Positions 34,721 through 45,125 of a stretch of 64,000 nucleotides of DNA are shown piece after piece. Made by a program: the position numbers and the translations under genes. The DNA is from Symsagittifera roscoffensis (lineage: Eukaryota; Xenacoelomorpha; Acoela; Convolutidae): positions 11,394,819-11,458,818 of the forward strand of contig NC_087064.1 of NCBI RefSeq assembly GCF_963678635.1. The letters are read 5' to 3'. The notes under the pieces are model-generated. The model had not been told where the DNA came from. It saw only the letters and a program-made list of their open reading frames with translations, and did not search any database. Every line of letters begins with the position of its first letter. The stretch's first letter is position 1.

Positions 34721-35143
34721 CTACAACACAACTGCTAAGTCGTCCATATACTCCAAGCAGGAAGAAGATGTCATCTCTCCACTGACAACTGGATCCAGGA
34801 ACAAGTTGAATAACAGAGCGCTGAGTGGACAGCCTTGCACAACACCTCTGGAAACGTTCACTGGGTCACAGAGTGTCTTGCCTGATAGGTCGGTAGACTG
34901 TTTGGTACAATCTGAGTAAACGGACTGTATGATTCGTATAATCCATTCTGGGCACTGGCTTTGTCGTGGAGCCTCGGAAATGGTTGAGTGTTCCACACTG
35001 TTAAACGCATCGCTAAGGTCAAGATTGAGGACACCTTTCTTGGAGCCTAAGGACTCAGCTACGGTGATCGTGTTCTCCATGATGCCTTTTCTGAAAAAAA
35101 TGCTCGCTGCGCGTGGGAGATGCCATTGTTCCCCTCGAGCCAC
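34721..35143 (-). CDS. Reverse transcriptase core of the retrotransposon (open piece)
   Basis: The longest intact piece of the element's polymerase, 140 codons. It contains the palm motifs LDLSDAF (first catalytic Asp), QGCPLS, and YMDD with the two catalytic Asp at 34739-34744. Non-LTR elements mostly carry FADD here; YMDD is unusual for the group. The fragment lacks the fingers start and the thumb, which lie in neighbouring frames. Confidence 0.85.
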   Translation of the reverse strand: MARGEQWHLPRAASIFFRKGIMENTITVAESLGSKKGVLNLDLSDAFNSVEHSTISEAPRQSQCPEWIIRIIQSVYSDCTKQSTDLSGKTLCDPVNVSRGVVQGCPLSALLFNLFLDPVVSGEMTSSSCLEYMDDLAVVL

Positions 35144-35795
35144 GAGGATAGTCCTTGGCAGATCATTGATCCATTCCCTGGTCCATTCCCTCTTGGAAAT
35201 TGTTGGGATTTTTGAACAGAAGTAGGTTTCTGTAATTCCTCCACCTATCAGGCGTAGCCCCTGAAGCTGCTAACTGGCGCAATCCGGACGTAAAGGCCGG
35301 CACGAAACCTTTTAATTGAGCCAAATTAGCGTAGGTCCAGCCATCGGGGCCAGGAGCAGATGATGCATGATCAAGGGTTGCTTTTATTTCTTGTTCAGAG
35401 AAGGGCCGTGACAGTGCTTCTCCATTCCTCCAGCATTGCTTCCACGTGTTCTGCACAGGGGTGAGGGGTTACTGGTTTTGAGCCAAGTTGGACAGTCAGT
35501 TGAGACTTCAGATCTTCTGGGTTAACTCTACAGAGAATTGTTTGGTGCCCCTCAATGTACTCTATGCCCCAGTCATGTTGGTGTTGTACACTTTTCAGAT
35601 CTCTGCCGTGTATAGCGTAATCTATATAGGATGCTGTTTTCATGAAGTCTTGGATTTTGCGGGAATGAGCGAATCTAGCCATTGATCGGCGTTGAAGTTT
35701 TCGTCCACTTCATCGGGGCATTCATAGCGCTGGTTTTTGCCCGGGGGTCGACCGATTGTGTAATTTGCGGTGGTGGGGTGACTTCATCAGGGCTT

Positions 35796-36302
35796 TCATA
35801 GTCTTGATTTGTAAAAGAAGGGTCCCCCGAGTCGGACTTTTGCGGGGGTGGGGGGACTCGGAACCGGTTGCTGAGATCCTCGCATGGATGAAGATAGAGA
35901 GCATCCGTCCTGTTCAATGGGACGGGCTACTTTGCATTGAATGTTGTGGCTGCTCAAGGCTTTTTGCGTGGCAAATCCTCGGTTACAGGAACTGCATGGG
36001 TAGGTTTCGATTTCAAATAAAGGATCCTTGAAGTGGGTCGCCTGATGCGTTGTCGCTTTTCTTTGATCTGGAAAGGCTTTCCTACAGATTTTGCTTTCAT
36101 AAAGAACGTTATCCAGATCTATAGAATGTCTCTTCTTTGCGTGGCGACTGATATTGCATTTAAAAGACGCTTCCTTGATCACTGCATTGCAATCGCTGCA
36201 GCTCAGGGGCCAGCCAAATCGTGCGAATTGGCACTCAGGCAATCGTACCGCTAAAGGCGAGCATGGATGTTTTTTATAACGTATTTGAAAGTTGAGTTCC
36301 AA
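35796..36302 (-). CDS. N-terminal zinc-finger region of the retrotransposon, left arm copy
   Basis: It encodes three Cys/His fingers: LSCSDC..HAKKRH, then KICRKAFPDQRKATTHQATH, then PCSSCNRGFATQKALSSHN..C. Fingers of this sort in R2/NeSL proteins bind the target DNA. The second finger has lost its first cysteine (YESKIC here, FECKIC in the right arm). There is no ATG at the head of the frame, and the first codons are inferred from homology with the right arm. This region is inside the large palindrome. Confidence 0.8.
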   Translation of the reverse strand: MELNFQIRYKKHPCSPLAVRLPECQFARFGWPLSCSDCNAVIKEASFKCNISRHAKKRHSIDLDNVLYESKICRKAFPDQRKATTHQATHFKDPLFEIETYPCSSCNRGFATQKALSSHNIQCKVARPIEQDGCSLSSSMRGSQQPVPSPPTPAKVRLGGPFFYKSRL

Positions 36303-36650
36303 AAGGTGTTACTCGAAGACAAGAAAGCTGAAAAAAATCAATTTTTTAATCCAAGTTATTTCTCAGCTGAGCATAAATTATGCGGAGTTATTCTCAGTTC
36401 TGTATAGTATAACTGAAGAAAAACAGCTTGTTAAATGCATTCTAAGAAGCGAAAATGGCAGCGGTCTTTCAGAGATTACTAGATAACGTACATTCTCAAA
36501 CGTAACGTAACAGCGGTAGCGAAGACTTAACAAAGTTGGGAAATTGGCATTGATATTGGCAACATAATTTTAACCGAAAGTAGTATCTTAGTCTAAGCTA
36601 AATTCAACTTGCTAAAGTGAAAAGAGAAATTGGCAGCATGATGAGAATGA

Positions 36651-36698
36651 TCAAAAGGCCGAGAAGCGATGATCTTAGCCAAAAGTCCGAGAAGCGAT
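36651..36698 (-). other. U2 snRNA 5' end fragment, duplicated in tandem (left arm)
   Basis: On the minus strand, 36698 to 36670 reads ATCGCTTCTCGG(A)CTTTTGGCTAAGATCA, the first 29 nt of U2 with one change. It is followed at once by ATCGCTTCTCGGCCTTTTG (36670-36652), a second start of the same RNA. It lies about 350 nt upstream of the retrotransposon coding region, as expected for the upstream flank of an insertion into U2 after position 29. The doubled start could come from target-site duplication or template jumping. Confidence 0.85.
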
Positions 36699-37059
36699 AA
36701 CTGAAACGAAAGATCTTTTTTTCTACATGCCTCAGACACAACAACAAACAGCAGCTCTTCAATTACGCATTTGTTTTCTATGAAATTTGTGATTTCTCAA
36801 CTCAAATAAACTCATCAAAAAATGAACTTATTCAATTAAAAACCCTGATCTGATATACGACGTTGTAAAAAACACGGTAATGCTATCAAAAGTAGAGATG
36901 CTATCAAAAGTAAGGACGCACTGGCTGGGTTATGATCAAAGGCTCCCCTTAATTCCTCCCGGAACTAAGGGGATCGACATATCCCCGAATGTTGGCAACG
37001 GGCAACGAGCAAGACCCCCGGAATTTAGTGCGTTAGGATCGGAGGTGCGTTGTTATACA

Positions 37060-37235
37060 TGGATGACCATTAGGTTTAAATTGTAATGGTCACCATGTAT
37101 TAAATGATCAGCAATGGTCACTATGTAATAATCCTAATTGTCACCATGTATAATTTTTTACCTAATGGTCACCATGTAATAATCCTAATTGTCACCATGT
37201 ATAATTTTATACCTACTAGTCCTCATGTAAAACTT
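37060..37235. repeat. Tandem repeats with ATGGTCACCATG (left arm)
   Basis: Units of about 50 bp built from 'taatggtcaccatgta', 'aataatcctaattgtcacc' and 'atgtataattttatacct'. They lie upstream of the U2 fragment. The right-arm counterpart is 49235-49385. Confidence 0.75.
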
Positions 37236-38500
37236 CGGTATATTATTGAGTATTCCCACTGAACGTTGTGGTTACATGTAAAATGACGTTATATATCTAT
37301 TATATGAAACCAAATTATATGGTATAAAGGAAAGCACAAGATTTTGGCAGCGTAGCTTAACTGTTGGCTGCGGTGAACGATTAGGCAAAAATTAGGCAAA
37401 AATTAATAATCAATTTGACCAAAATAAGAATGAAAAATTTCTTTAAGCCAAATCAAGGTAAAAAAACAAAGAGAAATTATGGAACACTGAAAACTCTAAA
37501 ATAATGAAATTGACATGAAAATTTCGACATTTCCATTTTTCGTGTCTACAGGAGACCGAAAAAACGTCTGAAATCTTTGACAAAAGTTTTGATTTTATAG
37601 AAAAATTGAAAGAGCTAATAAGTTGAAGTGGGTAGAGATCTTGAAAAACGAGATGATGAAAGCCAAAAGTGCCCATTAATTTTGCTGTAGCCATTTCTAA
37701 GTTTTGCATATACCACTTTTTATTTAAAAAAAAAAGGAAACAATTTTCGGGGCTTCTAGAAAACGTTCAGTACTTCCCATTAACTTTATTGTGCCAACCG
37801 AAGTTTTGAAAATATTCATCAAAGCGGACCTAGAAACTAGGGGAAAACTGTTTTTTGTGTGCCAATATATACGACAGAACCGAGTGACCATAAATAAAGC
37901 AAGTGAAAACTTATTTGCGACTTTTAAGGAAAACAGTTATTCAAATTAGAGCAAATTCAATCGGGAAAGACTAAACACAAACTAAGACAAGTAATGTATG
38001 CAAACTCAAAATTTGATATGAATTCGGAGTTATAATTTGAGCATCCAAATTTTTGATTTTTCCATTAAAAGAATATGCAGTTAAATAACTTTTTAATTTG
38101 ATACTACAATCTTTTCAACTGTTCTCAGTATCTTCTAATTAAGTTCAAATTGGTTTTAGCAAGAGCTTTCTATTCAAAAGTTTGAAGCGTTATCAGTTAT
38201 TATCATTGATTAACCCTCTGCTCAACAAATTGAAGTTTGAGTTTTTTCATATAAACCTGATCTTTTGAATGTTTCCATGATTACGCTAATGCTTCTCAAA
38301 ATACGGTTGCTTTTTCACCAAAATGTTTGATTACTCATCTACAACTAATTGTGTTATTAAGGGTTCAACTTTTCTTTCAAAATATGTTTGAGGTGATCCA
38401 AGCTTTCACATTCACGTTCTGATCACTAAGAGGATCAAAACAGTTCGCATCATGATGTTTCTTCTCAATTTTGCATCGATATTTGTCTTCTCTATTAACA

Positions 38501-39643
38501 AGATTTGTCTTCGAAAAACCTTTATTTGTTTAAAATGCTAAGATAAAAAATCAAGCCTTATCATCAACACTCTAACTGAATCTTCGGATTCCGTCAGAAC
38601 GATAGCTGTTTCACACTAAGCAATGCTTTCACACCAATTTGGTTACAGCAGTTTCCGAAAATTTGAATTTGTAAGTGACATTTTGTAGTTTCAATGCATA
38701 TCGATAAACGTCAATTTCATTGTGCTATCTTAAGCTGTAACGACTTAGAAAGATATGTTTAATTTGCCAAAATGAATTTTGTTAGAAATTTTTACTTTGA
38801 AGAATTAAAATTTTGAGCTTCAATGCAGAAAGACTTGCTATTTTTTTCAAAGACAAAAGGCGTAAGCATTTTCAGCTATTTCATAAAAAGCTCTATCGAC
38901 TACAAAAATCGTGAATTTAAAAAAGTGTGCTGACTGTTTATCTGATTACACAATTGCTTCACTTCTGTGGGTTTGTAAGTTTGATTCAAAATTATGATTT
39001 TTCAAATAGAAGCAATTGAAAATTTGTGGTTTTTAGAGATTGATCAATCATCTTTCAAATATACAGTACCTGTCACTGAGACGTTGCTCGCTTAACGTCT
39101 TCAGCTTTTCCAGCCGCATGTCATTTTCTACCATTCTTCTATCGATCGTGTTCGTCTGCACGATCAATGATTTTCCTCAACATCATAAATTTTTTCTAAT
39201 AATTTTGTTATCGTAATTTTTATCTCTATGAGCAACAGTTCATCAATCACTTTGAACTCCATGCTGTCTCCAATTGGACTTGTTGTTTTGATGCTTCCCA
39301 CGACAAATTTTTGTAAAAGCTTGAAAATTGATCTTTCTTGTCACAATTTTAAAACATTTTTCTTAATCCTTGACTGCAGAAAAAATGAAAATATCAATGC
39401 AGCATATGCCACTTTTTCAAATTGATTTGTTCATATTGAGGATACCTGGAAGGTCAAATATTTCGAGGAAAATTTTTTTAAAAATTTTATCATATTGTTT
39501 GGCAAATCAAGAAATGGAAAAAAAATTATCATTATAGTGTCTGGATGATTATTCTAGAATATTCGAGAAATTTAAGAAGAAAGATAAGAAAGATTTGGAT
39601 TAAGTTACATATAAACTTCTATATGAAAAAAATTAAACGATTA
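38501..39643. mobile_element. Left-arm-specific insertion of about 1.14 kb
   Basis: The right arm reads continuously 'gagtatagttgttaatagag' (about 48080), while the left arm has 'ctctattaaca' (38500) and 'caactatactc' (39644) separated by 1.14 kb. Either this was inserted after the inverted duplication or the right arm lost it. No terminal inverted repeat or coding frame is evident. Confidence 0.6.
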
Positions 39644-40230
39644 CAACTATACTCAAACATACATACCCCACCAAACATCTAAAGCTGCATACTTGTAAGC
39701 ATAAAAAACATAAATACAATTTCGTAAGTTGCAAACTTAAATTCATACTCACAAAAAATATTCATACGTATTTTATAACATACATACGTTTATTCATACA
39801 CACTTAAATACTGACATAATGTTATTCATATAAACTTACATACAAAAACAATGACATACACACTTACTGAATACAAACAAACATACATGTATACATACGC
39901 ACAAACTTACATAAACACATACATACATACATACATACATACATACATACATACATACATACATACTTACATGCATACATACATACATAGATACATACAA
40001 ACGTACTCACATAAATACACACAAATTTAAAGATTTTTAGGTACATTCATACAACCATACGTAGAAAATTACATACATATATGCAAAAGTACTTCCATAC
40101 ATACAAATATTCAAAATGAAGTCTTACATAAAGGTATGAAAACAAACGTACATAGTCTTATACATAAGAAGAATGCAAATAAACTACCATACTTACATAA
40201 ATTTACATACTTGCTTACATACATTTAAAC
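39640..40230. repeat. (CATA)n microsatellite region, left arm
   Basis: A pure tract of 'catacatacata' at about 39915-39965 is embedded in degenerate 'acatac' repeats. It is mirrored by (GTAT)n at 47755-47812 in the right arm. Confidence 0.9.
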
Positions 40231-42675
40231 CTGCAATCAATTATACGAAAAGTTTTGCTTTTACACATGCAAAGATTTTGACTTAATACTTCTGCTGACC
40301 TTTAAAATAGAACCGCTTTTAAACACACAAACTAATTTACATTCACTTCACACTTTTAAGACAAATATGTACACACATTCAGACAAAAAGAGTCAGGCAT
40401 TCAACTGGCATTCAAACGTCTTTACATACAATCATTTAAACGTGCCTTTCATACTCATAAACGAAAATGCATAATTATTTGCCTACAAACAGACATGGAT
40501 CGTGCTTTACAAGCATGCAATGACTTATGTGTACACACTTTCCTTTTGAACAGTTATAAAACTTCAATCCAAAATTTGTACAATTTGCAAACAAGCAAAT
40601 TTTTTAAATGATTTTTAACTGAAAAACATAGATTGATACAAAATAACTGCTGGTCTTCATTCACTCAATCAAGCGGACATGCAGTCAAGCGTTCTTACTT
40701 ACATAAAAACATACAAATTTTTATAACTTCCAAACAATCAAATGAATACACATAAAAAGTATAACTTATAGTAGAATACAAATAGTAGAATATAGTATAA
40801 CAAATAGTAGAATACACACAAGTATAACAAATAGTAGAAAACACACAAATGAATATAACTTGATTAATTACTTTTATACATGCAACAAGTGGTACACTTT
40901 TACATAGATACATACAGTTTACATGAATACACACATACGCAAAGCATATGTGCGTACATATATACTATGCATATAGTATCTTGTCAAACCTTCAAGAAAA
41001 ACTAGAACATTAGTAAAAATCAGGTTGGGTTATAGTTATTCTTCTAGTTACCATTGTTTTGGTTTACAAGCGCATTAGGAAAAAAAATGTACTCATACAT
41101 ACAAACACATCAACTTGCATACATACACGCATACACGAAAGATATTTACTTGCATTTGCGAATAAACACAAAGATTCACACAAAAATATAATCATTACGT
41201 TTTACGTATAAACGTGTTCAAATACATACAAACCTACATACACAATTTGATTTTACAATGCAAACGTCGCAAGCAGAGATTTGCAAAGAAATGCCAGCTT
41301 TCAGCCATGTCATCTACACAATTTAGCAATTTTTTTCATCTTAAAAAATGGTAATAAACAACTTTTTAATATGTCTGTTGATCTCCCAAACGAATTTTAC
41401 AGCGGTATCAAACTTCGACTCAAAATTGACCAGTGAGTCATGAGAAGCGTTTTTAGTGATCAGAAGAAAAAACCAAGGCCTACTAACTTGCATAGGACGG
41501 GAAAATTTCAAAACAAATTGTCGAAAGTTTCTTGTTGGACGGTCCGAATAGAGTTTTTTGACATATCGAAAATTGCTTTCAAGTAATTATTTAGTTTTGT
41601 GCAGAAATTTTAAGACAGTAGAAATTTTGTTTCGAAACAAAAATTTCAGCCATTGTTCTAAGAATCGTAATTTTTTTAAAAAACTTTGTTTTTTGATTCA
41701 TTTGTTAGTTCTGTAGTTTGATATATCTTCATTGACGATTAGGCGGCAGGTTTAACCGTACACCAAGTTACATTGACTATAGTAGCACATTATGGTGTTT
41801 TCTCGCTAAACCATCAAAACTTTTATGGTTTGAAAAAATTTAATTAGTTCGGAAAAAGCTATTTAATACAGGTTCAACTGTTCTTTTTTTCATCTTTTTC
41901 CACCGTATTTATGCAATATCGACAGTTTGATCTATAGTATGTTAGAACATAATCTTTTAAGGATGATAAAACTAACGGTAAAGGGTATGTTTTAGATAAA
42001 ACAAAAGTTGTTCTCAGCTGATATTCAACTCATTTTTTCAGTAATATAGAAAACTTTCAATAAATTTTTAATTTTGTGCAAAATAAACAACATAATCTTC
42101 TTTTGCGATTTTGAATTTTCTAGAATGAACGTTTTTTAGACATTATTCTAAATGAAACACATGTATTTTTTATAAACTTAAAGAATTAAGAGCAATAAAT
42201 TTTTTGTTCTTTTTGTTTTTTTTAATTTAGGTTACAAAACAAACAGCTAAAAAATAATAAATTCAACTAAACTATTTGAAGAAAAAAACAGTCTCTACGA
42301 AAGAGGAATGCGCTCATAAGGAGATGGGTAAATCTAGATCTTTGATTAGCATAATTTTTGCTATTTGCGCTGAGTCGATGATATAAACTTCGATAATCAA
42401 AATTCAACTTTTCTGATAGCCTTTTAAACCATACTTTTAAAAGATATAAATAGAATGAGATAACTTAAATGGAAAATATGTGATTTAGAGTCATCCAATT
42501 ATCATTATTTGAACTTAATTGTTGTCTAATAAGGAAAAAAAATCTCCGTGAGCAGTCTTGTCAAAAATAGTACGTTCTTGAGGTAATCAGTCAAAACTTA
42601 TACATACGGTTTTTTAAAGTTTTGCGGTAACGGAGAGCAAACATTGAATTGAAACGGGTAAAATTATGAATCAAA

Positions 42676-44489
42676 TGTGGAAAGCACGCGCCTGCTGAGG
42701 CGTTGTTATTGCGCTAAAAACAGAACAAGTCTTATCATGAATTGGAAATGAAATAGTTGAAAAATGCTTTGTTTTGTACAATCAAGACCACATCTTTTCT
42801 AACTTTTGATAGTAATTTTATCGTTTCTTCTTCAAATTGAACAGTTTTGGACAAGTAATAAAACACAGCATGGTTTTGGGCTCACATTCATATCTTGTAT
42901 TCAGCGGCTAATCTAAAATGAACACATAAATTTCCCTATGTTTGATTGAGATTTATGATTGGGTATAGATGTCAGTCCACAACCAGAAAGATTTTCAAAG
43001 AGAAACCCTTTACATTTTAACCTGATTTAGTCTTACCAGAAATCGTTTATCTGCTGGGAAACTTATCCAATTTGGCTACGCTGTGTATGATCTATCACTG
43101 GCTGATAAGCGAATGGTTCGAATAAACTAGAATTTATGTATATAAGTCCAGGTTTGAGTTTTTACGCGTGTTCATCGGTATGTGTAATTGTTATTTTATG
43201 TATATATGTTCAGAAGTATAACAATAGCTAAAAGTAAAGCCAAAAATCGAACTCAATGTAGCTTTAATTCCAGATTAGTGAAGAACTTCCAGAACATTTT
43301 CCTAGGTGTTGTATCTGTACTATGTTCAACCAGATACTGCAAAGTAATATAATTAAGTGTAAATTGTGTGCATTGCGTGTTCGATTTTTTAACATGCTGC
43401 ACGGTTTGCTTGTATTGAAGATGTTATATCAGAAAAGATGTACAAGCATGTTGTTCCAAAAAGTTTTCGAATCAATTTAAGATAAATAATTGTAATTGGA
43501 AATAAAATTTGATGTCAAAATCAATCCAATTCTTCTTTTTACTTTTCTTCATTATTCTAGATTGTTTCAACAGATGCTAAGTGGGAACAGATTATCAGTC
43601 AAATTTGGATACGTAAAATTAGTGCATGTAGATAGGCATTGTAATCAATTTTTTTTGTAAATGTAAGCACGATTAATATCTACTTTGTATGTTTTTGGTT
43701 ATCTACACTTCGTTATAATAATTCACATGTATAAATTCACTTATGCTATCAAAATTATGCCATTAGAAGTGCCACTTTAAGTAGAAAAACAATTCATCTC
43801 AAACTTTTTTGATGCTCTTGATTTCTGAATAGTTTACCACATACTAAAAATTTATCAGATACAACATGAAAACGTCTTTCTATGCCTAAATAGACAGTTA
43901 GTGTTTGATATGGTTTTACAAAACTTATCATTCTTTTTTTAACCCAACTAACCTAATATGTGCAATTTTAATTAGTTATAAAGCTAATAACTAACACCAA
44001 TTATATTTTTGTTTCAGGATTTTAAATAATTCTCACTAGCTATTTCTTATGCAGTGTGAAAAAAATGAATGTTTTTATTTATACATGAAGTATGCGGATA
44101 TGTAAGTGTCTAAGTTTGTTGTGATTTTTCAATCTCAATTTCGGGCTGATGCCTGTATGGGTTTATTTATCTTTGTATAAATGAAAAAACTCAGAATGAA
44201 CTTGACTTAAGTCCTTTTTTGTCATGAAAAGTCTTGTTTGTCTCACGTCAACGTAAATTTTAAATGTATAAAAACATGTACAATTCATAAACAAGTCGTG
44301 CATCTTTTTTTTGTTTCAGATGAATGATGCTGTGAATGAGTGTTTTTGAAATAATATGTGTTTTCTTTGTTTATTTGTTTAAGTTTTTGTTTAGGAACGC
44401 CTGTAACAGAATCCTACTCTATGTTGACAACCTTGCAACACGTTTGTCTTAGTGTTGCGGTCAATATCAATTTTGCTTAAAATTTAATC
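42676..44489. other. Unique spacer at the centre of the palindrome
   Basis: The two arms stop matching at about 42675 and 44490. The 1.8 kb between is AT-rich, without a recognisable gene, terminal repeats or microsatellite. It would be the loop of a foldback structure. Confidence 0.6.
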
Positions 44490-44871
44490 TTTGATTCTTA
44501 ATTTTACCCGTTTCAATTCAATGTTTGCTCTCCGTTACAGCAAAACTTTAAAAAATTGTATGTGTAAGTTTTGACTGATTCCGCTCAAGAACGTACTATT
44601 TTTGACAAGACTGCTCACTGAGATTTTCTTTCCTTATTAGACAACAATTAAATTCAAATAATGATAATTGGATCACTCTAAATCACATATTTTCTATTTA
44701 GGTTATCCTATTCCATTTATTACTTTTAAAATTATGGTTTATAAAGCCATCAGAAGAGATGAACTTTTGATTATCGGAGTTTATATCATCGATTCAGCGC
44801 AAATAGCCAAAATTATGCTAATCAAAGATCTAGATTTACTCATCTTCTCATAAGCGCATTCCTCTTTCGTA

Positions 44872-45125
44872 GAGACAAATTGGATAGTAAGTCGAGAGGC
44901 CCAAGTCGGCCTGGAAATGGAGCCACCAGCTTCACCTTTTTACTCTCATTGCGGAAATCAGTCTAACAGTGAGCCCCTGGTGCAGTAGGCAGACAACCGA
45001 TATTAGCGAAATGTAAACGCCAGTTGCTCGCAAAAAACAAGAAAAAGGATCGGAACGCATCAGTCTCTGTTATACGTGGCGTCAATTGAAAAACTTTCAG
45101 TCTGTTCTGTGTTTTGTGCTGTTTT
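44872..45125. mobile_element. Right-arm-specific segment of about 255 bp
   Basis: The left arm joins 'gaaaaaaacag' directly to 'tctctacgaaagagg' (about 42285-42303). The right arm has about 255 bp of higher G+C between the same anchors, including 'tggtgcagtaggcag', which loosely resembles a pol III A box. No B box is convincing. A SINE insertion is possible. Confidence 0.45.

Larger units (their letters stand above)
33290..36302 (-). pseudogene. Non-LTR retrotransposon with restriction-like endonuclease, broken
   Basis: Coding pieces on the minus strand, in order. C2H2 zinc fingers lie at 36302-35930. A proline-rich linker and a conserved region occupy 35917-35400. Reverse transcriptase follows (APGPDG at about 35340, LDLSDAFNSVEH at about 35020, GVVQGCPLSALLF at about 34830, YMDD at 34739-34750). 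The thumb region spans 34594-33700, with a CCHC knuckle (CQLNQETLNHVINNC, about 33690-33735). The endonuclease core is QPDVIVQ at about 33560, followed by MATKYEAFRDRK at about 33450. The pieces shift frame several times, and an in-frame TAG lies at 33671-33673 between knuckle and endonuclease, so the copy is dead. The architecture is that of the R2/NeSL/Utopia group, which insert at fixed sites using this endonuclease. The flanking U2 sequences point to U2 genes as the target. Confidence 0.88.
35910..42675. repeat. Large inverted repeat, left arm
   Basis: Reverse complement of 44490-50318. Anchors: 36302 with 49917, 36698 with 49527, 37681 with 48911, the (CATA)n tract at about 39920 with 47780, and 42549 with 44618. 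The outer limit is sharp, at the codons for IEQ in the zinc-finger frame, and the inner limit is near 42675. Two extra segments are present relative to the right arm: roughly 36716-36930 and 38501-39643. Confidence 0.93.

Noticed and set aside
39900-39990. Possible CRISPR-like or satellite array
   Set aside because: It is a pure tetranucleotide microsatellite without spacers, and the window is eukaryotic.
39864-40046. Minus-strand open frame rich in Tyr, Val, Cys and Met
   Set aside because: It is a translation of the (CATA)n microsatellite, not a gene.
44975-45000. tRNA gene suggested by an A-box-like sequence
   Set aside because: No B box and no cloverleaf could be found downstream.
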